A stretch of DNA of 64,000 nt, from positions 19,841,501 to 19,905,500 of the forward strand of contig NC_003283.11 in assembly GCF_000002985.6 (NCBI RefSeq), read 5' to 3'. This stretch comes from Caenorhabditis elegans (Eukaryota > Nematoda > Chromadorea > Rhabditida > Rhabditidae). A program made the translations under genes and the position numbers. Every line of letters begins with the position of its first letter. Position 1 is the first letter of the stretch. Below, piece by piece: positions 12,216 through 23,200 of the stretch. The notes below the pieces were generated by a model. That model was given only the letters and a program-made list of their open reading frames with translations. It did not search any database and had not been told where the DNA came from.

Positions 12216-12332
12216 CACGGCCCATTCCAAATCAAGTCCCTTATCCCAATTTTCACATAATAAATTGGCGAAATAATATCCACAACAGCAATCCCAATTA
12301 ACAATGACGTCACCGCTGATGACGTCATAGCC
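12216..12332 (-). pseudogene. Orphan exon resembling a 7TM receptor segment
   Basis: A 117-bp open segment is bounded by a CAACAG acceptor and a GTATGT donor on the minus strand. In one frame it reads SLLIGIAVVDIISPIYYVKI, which resembles the second transmembrane helix of nematode peptide-receptor-like GPCRs. No neighbouring exons were found on either side within 2 kb. It is either an isolated fragment or a chance open frame; another frame is also open. Confidence 0.3.
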
Positions 12333-12578
12333 CTGTTGGAAAGTATTATATATTTTTTTTTTATTTATTTTATAATTTTATGCCAAGTACAAAAAATGTG
12401 ATAAATCAGAAAGTTTTACCCGGAACTCATAAAAAAATTTTTCAACAATGTTGAAGAAAATGATTAATTTATGCAGTCTTGGCATTTTTTTTTCTCGAAA
12501 AACTCTTTAAATTTGGGATTTTGAAATCGGCGAAAGTGGCTGAAAGTGGCTGAATTTGAATTTCGCGCGCATATAAAA

Positions 12579-12771
12579 CCTAGGCCACCACATGATTTCT
12601 AGGCCATATTCGTTTAACAAAACATTGATTTAAGTGTAATTATTTGGAAGTTTAGTTTGTTTTTCTTTTTCAACAAGTTTAAGAAAACTGAGACAAAGGA
12701 ATTGTATTAAGTACTCATTAAAAATACAATACACAACCGAATAAGAATACGATTGAACCTGGTGGCCTAGG
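12579..12771. mobile_element. Short inverted-repeat element, CCTAGGCCACCA ends
   Basis: CCTAGGCCACCA at 12579-12590 is the exact inverse complement of TGGTGGCCTAGG at 12760-12771. The 169-bp interior is AT-rich and non-coding. Confidence 0.6.
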
Positions 12772-13194
12772 ATTTCTCTAGTGAATTTTTAAAACTTTTT
12801 CGACTATTTTTATAATTGAAAATGCTCAATATTAACGGATTTTCCAAGTTTTTCTTTTGCAATAATTGAAAGTTTGAGTACAAATACTACATTTTAAAAC
12901 AATTTCCCCATTGACGATACTCCTTCTTTAAGTCCTGAAAAAGTTTTACAAAAAAAGTGTAAAAAAACTATTTTTTCAGAGCTTTCAAATTTAGGATCAT
13001 AAACACTATGAAATTGTGTGAACCCAGAGAATCAATTATTTGGTGAACCCAGAGAGTAAAAATATCATTTTGTAATATATCACACCTCATGACTTGATAA
13101 TAAGTTTCTAGCGTTTAGAATTTGAGACGATTTGTGCTCAAAAAGTCCATGTGCCGGATAATTGAAAATGCGTGGTGGAACTCAAAAGATTTAG

Positions 13195-13490
13195 TTTTTA
13201 CACGGAATTTTTTTATTGAAGATTTTTATCAAAAGGGGGGACCCTTTGGATTTTCGTTCTCAAGACTTGTACCCTACAATATTGAATTTTTGGAAGTTTA
13301 GCACTACTCAAAGGCATAAAAATTTGTAAGAAAAATAATGTCAGAACAATATCAATTTTACTCGGAATTTTTTTTTTGAAGATTTTTAGTTCAAAATTGT
13401 AGGGTGCATAAGAAGTCTTGATAACGAAAATCCAAAGAGTCTCCCCTTTTGATAAAAATATTCAAAAAAAATTCCGAGTAAAAACTAAAT
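13195..13490. repeat. Palindromic element with ~95-bp arms
   Basis: The left arm (about 13195-13290, containing CCCTTTGGATTTTCGTTCTC) is the imperfect inverse complement of the right arm (about 13395-13490, containing GATAACGAAAATCCAAAGAG). The ~100-bp centre is unpaired. Non-coding. Confidence 0.65.
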
Positions 13491-13673
13491 CTTAAAAATT
13501 AAAAAAAATAAAAAAATCATTCAAAAAATCAATTTGGAAAAAATGATCCGATTGTTTTAAAAAGTTAGAAAGTGCCACAAAATTGCTGTTTTAATAGTCA
13601 AAAAACAGTGATTTTCCTGGAAATTTTCCGAAAATCCTAAATGTGTTAAACAAGCTGTGAAATCAAATTTTAT

Positions 13674-14807
13674 TCAAAAAACAGATTTTTGCAGCTTGAA
13701 AGAAGAAGAGACGGCGACGGATATTCCTTGGGTTTCTGACGGCTGTTTGTAGGCAGCTTCGGTTTCTTTCATTTTCAATGTTGACTGAAATGAGTAAATT
13801 TTATAGTAAAATTTAAAAATTAGTAATTATCGATTTTTTTTTCAGATATCACACTTTTCAGAAAAAATATACATATTTATACAACTAAAAATATACAAAC
13901 TTTTTGGAAACATTAGATTCAAAAATTTGAGGTTACAATTTTAAAATGATGATATTCATATTTTTGGGAAAATGAAAAAAATAAAATTCCCGCCAGTTTT
14001 TTTCTCGAAAAAATTTGAATTTCCCGCTAAAATGACTCTTAGAAAATTTGAACTTCCCGCCAATTTTTTTTTGAAAACTTCAAGATTTTTCTGCCAAATT
14101 TTTTTTTCAAAAAATTCGAATTCCCCGCAAAAATTTTTTAAAAGACAATTTAAACTTCCCGCCAAATTTTTTCTTGGAAAATTCGAGTTCCCCGTAAAAA
14201 ATTTTTCCACTAAATTTCTCGAAAATTAAATTTTCAGCAAAAATCTTTCTCAGAAAATTTAAACTTCCCGCCAATTTTTTTTCGAAAATTTTTTAATTCC
14301 ACCGAAAATTTTGTTAAATCTCATTTAAATTTCCCGCCAAAACATTTCTCAAAAATTTAATTTTTCTTATAATTTTCTACTTATTTTATTAAATTATACT
14401 AAAACTTACCCTTTCCCAAATCGAACTTGGCTCTGACGACACTTCCCAATTGAGGAACAGTTTTTCATTACCAAGCTTTTTTTGAAGATCATATTTAATA
14501 TTGCCCATGTTACCGAGATAGTGATCTGAAAATTTTCGAATTCATATTTTAGAAATGATGGCCAAATATCACAGTAACATTTTAAAATAGTTCTAACAAG
14601 TTTAATTTCGAGCTGATTTTTTGTCAAAAAAAATATAGTTACCATTAAATTCGTAGGACTTTTTTATATAGGCCTTCCGAAAAATTGGCAAAACCCAATT
14701 TTTTCCCCACAGGAGTCGAAATTTCAAGAATCTTTAACAAAAATACTCACTTGGAAGCATTGGTGCTAACGGTATTTTCGCAATCAGACCAGAAATATTT
14801 TGTTTCG
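13674..14807 (-). CDS. 3' exons of an unrecognised minus-strand gene
   Basis: Three exons join in phase: 14751-14807, 14410-14525, 13674-13784. Each has consensus splice sites, and an AATAAA overlaps the first bases after the stop codon. The product segment (about 95 residues) includes GLIAKIPLAPMLPNHYLGNMG and a C-terminus rich in Ser and Lys. I do not recognise a family. No convincing 5' end is visible. An ATG at about 14,862 opens a frame (MSSSRLTINKLAPENEQ) that runs toward the first exon but one base out of register, so either a small intron is missed or the 5' part is frameshifted. It could be a truncated gene. Confidence 0.5.
13975..14360. repeat. AAATTTGAATTTCCCGCCA-type degenerate array
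   Basis: About ten imperfect copies of a ~35-bp unit combining CCCGCCAA with A/T tracts (TTTTTTCTCGAAAA, AATTTGAA). It lies in an intron of the unrecognised minus-strand gene. It belongs to the same family as the arrays at 17.4-18.3, 21.1-21.6, 23.5-24.4, 25.0-25.9 and 40.6-40.9 kb. Confidence 0.75.
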
Positions 14808-14957
14808 CTGGAATCGATCCTGTTCATTCTCTGGTGCCAACTTGTTGATCGTGAGCCGTGAGGAAGACATCGTGGAGCAAATTCTAAAAATCATGAGTTG
14901 TTTTTTTCATTGCATTCAATACAAAATTCAAATTCTTCTAAAAATTCTACGCATTTC

Positions 14958-15178
14958 CCTTTTTGGAACTTTTTCTCTATCTCTTCCCGTTCAAAAGTTA
15001 TGAGGCTTTGAAGTTGGCGCGCCCTTGGAGGGGGAAAGAGTGTGGGAGAGGGGGAGAGTGCAGACAGTCGATGTGTCTGCACTCTCTACCTCCCCCACAC
15101 TCTCTCACCCCCGTCTTACTTTAAATGGGCATAACTTTTGAATGAGAAGAGATAGAGAAAAAATTTCAACTGGGAAAA
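14958..15178. repeat. Long hairpin, GGGAGAGTGCAGACA stem
   Basis: About 105-bp arms run from TTTTTGGAACTTTTTCTCTA to GAGAGTGCAGACA and back through TGTCTGCACTCTC to a matching end near 15178, with a 6-nt loop (TCGATG). Related hairpins lie at 16,690-16,930 and 36,165-36,330. The transcript would form a near-continuous double strand. Confidence 0.75.
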
Positions 15179-15429
15179 TGTTTAGAATTTCATGACCTTT
15201 ATTTTTGTAGTACACAACTTTCTTGGAAAGTGACTAGTTATTCAGTTATAACTGAAAATAGGCTACTTAATTTTTTAAAGCACTTTAACTTACCTCATTT
15301 CTTGCAAAATGCAGGGATTTTTAAAAAATTAGCAAAAAATAGAGGAGGCCATACACACTGTAAGCCGTTGAAGGGAGAGCTGTGTCCCTCAACTTTTATA
15401 TGCCAAATCACATTAAGAGAAATAGTATA

Positions 15430-15650
15430 GGGAAGGTGAGAGAGTAGTGCTCTCCGTGATTTCAGTGCTCTCTAACTTCTACAGTATTCCTTCGTGGGAC
15501 GTTATTTTGCACTGTCATAAAACCCATAAAGGCCACGGGAAAAAATATGGAAATTTTATTGCAATTCCGCGGAGAAATAGTATGGGGCAGTTGAGAGCGG
15601 CGGGGGCTCTCCAGGGTTTCTGTGCTCTCTAGCTTCTACAGTAGAGCTTC
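15430..15650. repeat. Diverged direct repeat, GCTCTCTAGCTTCTACAGTA
   Basis: Two ~60-bp units (about 15431-15487 and 15583-15647) end in GTGCTCTCTA(A/G)CTTCTACAGTA. The intervening CCGCGGAGAAATAG segment recurs at 36,610 next to the coiled-coil pseudogene, so this is a dispersed family. Confidence 0.5.
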
Positions 15651-15855
15651 CATGGTAGGCAGGCGCGGTTTCAGGGCCTGACGCCTGCCTGAAACCTGCC
15701 TGAAACCTTTTCGCCTCACGCCCACCTTTTGCCTCTTTTTTTTGCATTTTGACACAAATTTGTAAATTGTTAAGTTTCTCATTTTTTATCAATTTGAAGA
15801 GGCGAGAGGCAGGCGGAGGTCGCTTTAAGGTCAGGCAGGCAGGCGTTTTAACGTC
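15651..15855. mobile_element. Inverted-repeat element with GGCAGGCG ends
   Basis: The left arm contains GTAGGCAGGCGCGGTTTCAG and short tandem CTGCCTGAAAC repeats. The right arm contains AGGTCAGGCAGGCAGGCG, the inverse of the left motif. A spurious open frame of 133 codons on the minus strand is made from these repeats. Confidence 0.55.
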
Positions 15856-16153
15856 TAAATGGAAATGTTTTGTTTTTGAACTTATTTTCCCAAATCCTAA
15901 TTCGACTGTACTATTTTTTAAAAATTTGGAAAAAACACATTTTGACGTGAAATTCAAATTTTAAAATTTTTTGAAATTTGTATTTTTAAGTGGTAAAATT
16001 TAAAACGTGTGTTTATTAAATTTTAAATAAACTTAAATTTTTCAAAAAATTCAAAACCGTGACCTCTCAAAAACAACATTTGGAAGAAAATCAATAACGA
16101 AAAATTGGTTGGAATTTGAATTATTTCTCAGTTTCTTTCGAAAAATTATAAAA

Positions 16154-19100
16154 ATGATCTCTAGCTTGCGATGGATTTTATGGTTTCTGCTCTTGTCAGG
16201 TAAGTTTTTTTTCTTTTGGAATTTTTTTAATTCAGGTAATTTTAATTTTCAGTTAATAAAGAAGTCTCTAGTGATATTATCGAGAGGTATAATGAATTCC
16301 GCACAACAATTGCTGAGACCTTTAATATACCGAATATGTGGAGATTGGTAAGTGTAAATTGACGGCTCAGTTTGCTCGTTTTTATCGCCGTGTGATTTGG
16401 CGCGAAATTCAATTTTTATGAAAAAATAATTTGGCGGGAAGTTCAAGTTTTAGGAAAAAAAATTTGGCGGGGAAATACAGTGCATTTGAGACGCATTTTT
16501 GCGGAATGGTCTTGCCGTGCGTAGATCACATATAGATCACAAAATATTTATCTAATATTTCGTATTTCTGTTGCTTTTTTTTTTTGAACTTAATTGTGAT
16601 TTACGCGTGATCTACGCGGATTTTGAACAGAAACGGTTAAAAATGATGACTAAAAAATGTTTCTTTTTTTCCTCTCGAAATTCTAAACATTTTCTTAGTT
16701 GGAACTTTTTTTCTATCTCTTCCCGATCAAAAGTTAGGAGGCTTTGAAGTAAGCGTCCTTTGGGAGGGCGAGAGAGTGTGGGGGAGGGGGAGAGCGCAGA
16801 CAGTCGATGTGTCTGCGCTCTCCCCCTTCCCCACACTCTCTCGCCCTCAAAAAGGGCGCGCCAACTTCAAAGTCCTATAACTTTTGATCGGGAAGAGATG
16901 GAAAAAAAGTTCCAACTGATGAAATGTTCAGAATTTTAATAGCTTTATTTTTGTAGTACACAACTTTTTTGGAAAGTGATTAGTTATTGAGATATTATCG
17001 ATTAAAATTTATAACTCACCTCATTCAAAAATTTTGAAATAAAATTTTGGCGGGAAAATTCAAATTTAATTTTCTTTTGTTTTAGGAAGAAAGCAAAAGT
17101 TTCAACAAAATGATCGAAACTGCGGACCCTCCAGCAGACGGGGAAAATCATACGCTTTTTATGACAAGCTCCAAACAGGAAACCGAGCAATTCGAAAGGA
17201 ATCAATTGAGCAATTTGACAAAACTTGCTCTACTGGGATTAACTTTTGAGGAGGCCATCCGAAAGGCTCGACCAACATTTTTTGAGGTCTTATTTCCACA
17301 GCAGAGATATTTCAGTTGGAGTGGTATTGAATCCAAAGTGTCATATGTTTATAAGAATAAAACATTGAAAATGGGATTTGCGTGTTATGTTGGACCTTTG
17401 TAAGTTTCTTTAACTTTTTGACATTTTGACAATTTTTTTTGGCGGAAATTTCAAATTTTAAAAAAGTTTTTGGCGGGAAATTCAAATTTTTTAAAGAAAA
17501 TTTTTTGTGGAAAATTTGAAATTTCTGATATAAATTTTGGCGGGAAAATCAATTTTTTAATACAATTTTTAGCGGGAAATTCAAATTTTTGATAAATTTT
17601 TTGAGAAAACTTTTGGCCGGAAAATCAATTTTTTAATACAATTTTTAGCGGGAAATTCAATTTTTTAATACAATTTTTAGCGGGAAATTCAAATTTTTGA
17701 TAAATTTTTAGCGGGAAATTCAAATTTTTGATAAATTTTTTGATAAAGTTTTTGGCGGGAAATTCAAATTTTTCAAAGAAAATTTTTTATTGGGAAATTC
17801 AAATTTTTTGAGAAAATTTTTTGTGGAAAATTTGAAATTTCTGATATAAATTTTGGCGGGAAATTCAAACTTTTTGAGAAAACTTTTGGCGGAAAAATCA
17901 ATTTTTTAATACAATTTTTAGCGGGAAATTCAAATTTTTGATAAATTTTTTGATAAAGTTTTTGGCGGAAACTTCAAATTTTAAAAAAGTTTTTGGCGGG
18001 AAATTCAAATTTTTGATAAATTTTTTGATAAAGTTTGTGGCGGAAACTTCAAATTTTAAAAAAGTTTTTGGCGGGAAATTCAAATTTTTTAAAGAAAATT
18101 TTTATTGGGAAATTCAAATTTTTTGAGAAAATTTTTTGTGGAAAATTTGAAATTTCTGATATAAATTTTGGCGGGAAATTCAAATTTATTGAGAAAACTT
18201 TTGGCGGGAAAATCTATTTTTTAATACAATTTTTAGCGGGAAATTCAAATTTTTGATAAATTTTTTGATAAAGTTTTTGGCGGGAAATTTAAATTTTTTG
18301 AGAAAATTTTACGTGAAAAATTGTTATTCTTTAAAAATTTTGAAACGAAATTTGGAATTTTTGTTGAAAACTGTGAAGTTTCCTGAATGATTTCTCGGGA
18401 AATTTGAAATTTAAAATTTAAAATTGATTTTCAAAAATTTTAAAATAATTGTCAAGCATTTCTATGTTTTTCGGATTTTCCGTAAAATATGGTGGGAAAG
18501 TTAAATTTTTATACAAAATTTGATCTTTAGCACTTCCAATAATAATAATAAATTAGGCTGGCTGTAAATCTACACAAATTCAAACGTTTAGTTTAAAATC
18601 TTATTTTTCAAAAATAGGTTCAACCGAAAATTTGAAATTTTCGAGAAAATTTTAGAGTGAAATTTTGAAATATTTTTAAAAAATAGTTTTTTTTTTTCCA
18701 GAAATCGAAGTGAGATCATCAATTGGTCTAATAAAACACAACAGAAAAGGTGTAAAGAGCGGTGCCTCGTACAGCCGACGAGGAAACCGTCTCTGAAGAC
18801 TTCTGCAGCAACCTCCCGAGCTACAGATGCTCCAGTCACTAGCCTGCCTCCTCCGACGGACCCCCCTTCAACACTCGGACCTATGGAGACCCCACCGAAC
18901 TCACCGGGAACCTCCAGCGCAGCCACAACATCGGCTCCAGTCACTAGCCCGGCTCCCACGGAGCCCGCTTCAACGCTCGGACCTGTCGTGATCCCCTGGA
19001 ACTCACCAGGAACCTCCAGCAAAGCCACAACATCGGCTACAGTCACTAGCCTGGTCTTAGGGCCGACTACCTTTAGCTCAGCTCCCCAAGCTCTGGATTC

Positions 19101-19456
19101 AAGCTTGGCTGCCGATCCTTCAACAGGTATATTTTAGAGAAGCTTTAAAATAATTCGAATTTTTCAAAAAATCGATACATTCGAAAATTTGATAATTAAT
19201 ACTTTTTCGGCGGGAAATTCAAAAATTTAGAAAAATCTTTTTTTTAGAACTGACCAAATTTTCAGACCCTTCACCTTCAATCAGTTCCACCGATCCAACT
19301 ACATATTCCAGTACTACTGCTGAGGACTACGATGAAGAGGATGACAAAAAAGGAGATGAAGAATATGATTTGATTTTGACATTTGGTAGAGGTACAGGAC
19401 GAAATGGAACTCTTTTGGTTTTTATTGTGATTTTGTGGAGATTTATTGATTTTTGA
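16154..19456 (+). CDS. Secreted mucin-like CAP/SCP-like protein, likely GPI-anchored, 5 exons
   Basis: Exons: 16154-16199, 16253-16347, 17086-17399, 18702-19126, 19266-19456, phase-consistent, 356 aa. A hydrophobic signal peptide (WILWFLLLS) is followed by a divergent CAP-like region. Its support is the N-E-F-R...A...IPNMWRL helix and a terminal ACYVGP that resembles the CAP C[NF]YGP signature. Residues ~155-300 are Ser/Thr/Pro-rich and contain about two tandem units of ~39 aa, each with a TSAPVTSPAPTEPASTLGP-type core (mucin-like, an O-glycosylation candidate). An acidic stretch ending EEYDLIL precedes a C-terminal hydrophobic tail (TLLVFIVILW) typical of GPI-anchor addition. It is a paralogue of the gene nested in gly-4 at 41.7 kb, sharing (N/D)MW(R/K)L, the C-V/I-x-P block, exon phases and EEYDLIL. 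Intron 3 holds a large minisatellite. Confidence 0.75.
16690..16930. repeat. Long hairpin in intron 2 of the CAP-like gene
   Basis: Arms starting near TTGGAACTTTTTTTCTATCT meet at GAGCGCAGACAG-TCGATG-TGTCTGCGCTCTC. It is the same family as the hairpin at 14,958 but reads GCGC instead of TGCA in the stem. The base changes are matched on both arms, as expected if arms are conserved as a palindrome or copied from each other. Confidence 0.7.
17430..18310. repeat. GGCGGGAAATTCAAATTTTT array in CAP-like intron 3
   Basis: About 25 units of ~30-35 bp combine GGCGGGAAATTC with A/T clusters. Segments of ~160 bp are themselves duplicated: a GTGGAAAATTTGAAATTTCT block appears at about 17,509, 17,822 and 18,139. 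Intronic and non-coding; long spurious frames arise on both strands. Confidence 0.85.
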
Positions 19457-19489
19457 GTGAATGAAAGGTCGATGCAATTTTGAGTGGTT

Positions 19490-19820
19490 TTAAACGGAAA
19501 ATTTAAATTTTTTGAATTTTTGAGTAATTTTAGGCGGGAAATTTGAATTTTTGAGTATTTTTATGCGGGAAATTGGAATTTTTGGGTAGTTTTAGGCGGG
19601 AAATTTGAATTAATTTTTTGGGTGATTTTTGGTTTTAAATTTTAATTTCTGTGTGATTTTAGACGGAAAATTTAAAAAATTCCGAGTAGATTTGGCAGAG
19701 AAATTAGATTGTTTGGATAGTTTTCGGTGGGAAATTTGAATTTTTGAGTGGTTTTGGGCGGGAAATTTGAATGTTTGGATAGTTTCAAGGTGGAAATTTG
19801 AATTTTTGCGTAGTTACAGG
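19490..19820. repeat. GGGAAATTTGAATTTTTGAG minisatellite
   Basis: About nine units of ~32 bp (TTTTAGGCGGGAAATTTGAA, then TTTTTGAGTA). This is the reverse complement of the 22.0-23.3 kb array in the neighbouring gene. It fills the short gap between the convergent CAP-like and GT92 genes. Confidence 0.8.
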
Positions 19821-20226
19821 CTGGAAATGTCAATATTACAGAAAAAAAACCATTTTGGCGCCATTTTAAATTTAAATTTTTTACTCCAAATTTTAGCTAA
19901 ATTTTTAATTAAAAAATTGGTTTTTTGTAGAATTTTCTTAAAAACGGGAATTTTTTCACATTTCAGACATTAATAAAATTTGGTGCGTATTTCAAATATT
20001 ATTGATTTTTAAACTTTCTCAATCGAAAAAAATTGGCGGGAAATTCAAATTTAAAAATGTTTAAATTCTTGGATATAAATTTCTGGTTTTAAAATTTTTA
20101 TTAATTTTTATTAATTTTTAGTTATTTTGAAAAAACTCAAATTTTATTTTAAAACTTTTTGGTGGGAAATTCGAATTTTCTCGAAAATTTGTGTTTTCAA
20201 AATTTTTTTTCAATATCCAAAAAAAT

Positions 20227-23200
20227 TTATTGAGGAACACAACCCATATCAGAAGTAAAATACGGATCACTTGCATAATAATATGTAATCGGATTCAATT
20301 TTTTCATTAAAACATGTGTGGCATTTACATGTACACACTGAACACCCCATCGCTTTTGAAATTTACACATTTGGGGTCCCGGACACTGGGTTTTTCCGTA
20401 TTTTTCCAATTTTACGTAGTTGAAATATTTTTTCGTCAGACAACTGCGAACTGAATTGAAATAATAAAGTTTGCTGGGAAGATCCGGAAGAATTTGGTCG
20501 ATTTCGAAGGATTTTTGCATTTTCTGGAAGTCTGAGTCGAGGTCCTCGAGGTTTTCTGGTGAAATTAGGTATTCGGAGGAGTTGAGATACAAGGGAGCCT
20601 GGGAGGTAGTGGAGATTGAGTTTGTCTGAAAAATTCAAAAAAAATTGGTTTAGCGGTATTTCGGAGTGTCGTAGTATGGGGTTGAACTGAAAATTTGGAA
20701 ATTTTTTTTTTTCAAAATTAAAAAAAATTCTGATCTACAGGAACATCGGAGCATTTTACTATTACTAATTCAAAAATTCAAAAAAAATTGCCGCGAAGTT
20801 CAAATTTTTCATGATTCTCAAAAATTTCAAAAAAAAACTTATTTTGTTATTTCGGCTTCAGGAATTTTCCAGGAAACTCAGATTTTTTTAAATTAAAAAA
20901 TCATTTTTCTGATCTACCGAAACATCGCAGCGTCGTATTCAAAACAAATACTCAAATAAATTTTTCAAAAATGCAAAAAAAAACTGGAATTCGAATTTTC
21001 CTGAATTTTCGGAAATTAAAAAATTTCAAAAACATCAAAAAAATATCTCAAAAATTTGAATTTCGCGCCAAAATTTTTCACAGAAAATTTGAATTTCCAA
21101 TCAAGAATTTTCTTTAAAAATTTGAATTTCGCGCCAAAATTTTCTCAAAAAAAATTGAATTTCCCACCAAAATGTTCTTTAAAAATTTGAGTTTCTCCCC
21201 GAACATTTTTCTCAAAAAATTTGAATTTCCCACCAAAAATTTTTTTCAAAAATTTTGAATTTCCCGCCAAAATTTTTCTAATAAAATTTGAATTTCCAAT
21301 CAAAAATTTTCTCAAAAATTTTGAATTTTCTCAAAAATTTGAATTTTCCAACCAAAATTTTCTGAAAAAATTTAAATTTCACACTAAAATTCTCTTAAAA
21401 AATTTGAATTTCCAACCAAAATTTTTCTAATAAAATTTGAATTTCCCGCCAAAAAATTTTCTCGAAAAATTTGAATATCCCGCCAATTTTTTTCTCCAAA
21501 AATTTTAATTTTCCTCCGAAAATTTTCACAAAAAATTTGAATTTCCCACTAAAACTTTTATCAAAAAATTTGATATTTCAGATTTGAAAAAAAATTCCAA
21601 AAAAAAAAATTTTTCAAAAAAAATATTTTCAAAAATTTCCAAAACCTTACCCATTTAATATTATCCAATTGAGTTATAACATTTTTATCAGTATCCACAT
21701 AACTAGTTCCAGCCATCGAAAAACTCGTCGGCTCAATCCACGTATAATTTAAGTACCTCGGATTTGCCACAATTTTTTGTCCGGAGCCAAAATTCCCGTC
21801 GCGAAATTTCAAATTTTTCAGCATTTTCGAGATGGAAAACTCAGAAGAACGCTTTGAAACCTTTAAATTATAACTTTTTTGGTGATAAATTATATAAGAA
21901 ATTCGTTTTTGGCTGCCTATTATTTTTTGGAACTCCTCGACGTAGGTAGGCGCCAGGCGAGGAATTATGACGTCATCAATGTCCAGAAATGTGATGAACT
22001 GGGCGGATTCCTGGAAAAATTCAAATTTCCCGTCTAAAACTACTCGAAAATTCAAATTTCCCGCCTAAAACTACTCGAAAATTCAATTTTCCCTCTTAAA
22101 ATCACACGAAAATTCAAATTTCCCGCCTAAAACTACTCGAAAATTCAAATTTCCCGCCTAAAACTACTCGAAAATTCAATTTCCCCGCCTAAAACTACTC
22201 GAAAATTCAAATTTCCCACCTAAAACTACTCAAAAATTCAAATTTCCCTCTTAAAATCACAAGAAAATTCAAATTTCCCGCCTAAAACTACTCGAAAATT
22301 CAATTTTCCCGCCTAAAACTACTCGAAAATTCAAATTTCCCACCTAAAACTACTCAAAAATTCAAATTTCCCGCCTAAAAGTACTCAAAAATTCAAATTT
22401 CCCTCTTAAAATCACAAGAAAATTCAAATTTCCCTCTTAAAATCACAAGAAAATTCAAATTTCCCGCCTAAAACTACTCGAAAATTCAATTTTCCCGCCT
22501 AAAATTACTCAAAAATTCAAATTTCCCGCCTAAAATTACTCAAAAATTTTAAATTACCGCCTTAAACAACTTAAAAATGTAATTTTCCCGCCTAAAACTA
22601 CTTAAAAATTCAAAAAATTTAAATTTTCCGTTTAAAACCACTCAAAAATTTAAATTTCCCGCCTAAAGCTACCCAAAAAATTCAAAATTCCCGCCTAAAA
22701 TTACTCAAAAATTCTAATTTCCCGCCTAAAATTACTCAAAAATTCTAATTTCCCGCCTAAAACTACTCGAAAATTCAATTTTCCCGCCTAAAACTACTCA
22801 AAAATTCAAATTTCCCTCTTAAAATCACAAGAAAATTCAAATTTCCCGCCTAAAACTACTCGAAAATTCAATTTTCCCGCCTAAAACTACTCGAAAATTC
22901 AAATTTCCCACCTAAAACTACTCAAAAATTCAAATTTCCCGCCTAAAAGTACTCAAAAATTCAAATTTCCCGCCTAAAATTACTCAAAAATTTTAAATTA
23001 CCGCCTAAAATTACTCAAAAATTTTAAATTACCGCCTAAAATTACTCAAACATTTTAAATTACCGCCTTAAACAACTTAAAAATGTAATTTTCCCGCCTA
23101 AAACTACTTAAAAATTCAAAAAATTTAAATTTTCCGTTTAAAACAACTCAAAAATTTAAATTTCCCGCCTAAAGCTACCCAAAAAATTCAAAATTCCCGC

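Larger units (their letters stand above)
11706..13673. other. Gap with repeats, no complete gene
   Basis: It contains a small hairpin with AGAGCGCAGA/TCTGCGCTCT arms (about 12,000-12,045), one orphan receptor-like exon (12,216-12,332), an inverted repeat with CCTAGGCCACCA ends and a larger palindrome at 13.2-13.5 kb. No other coding signal was found. Confidence 0.5.

Noticed and set aside
15556..15957. 133-codon minus-strand open frame
   Set aside because: It is assembled from GGCAGGCG inverted-repeat sequence and the CTCTCTAGCTTCTACAGTA direct repeat; no coding signature.
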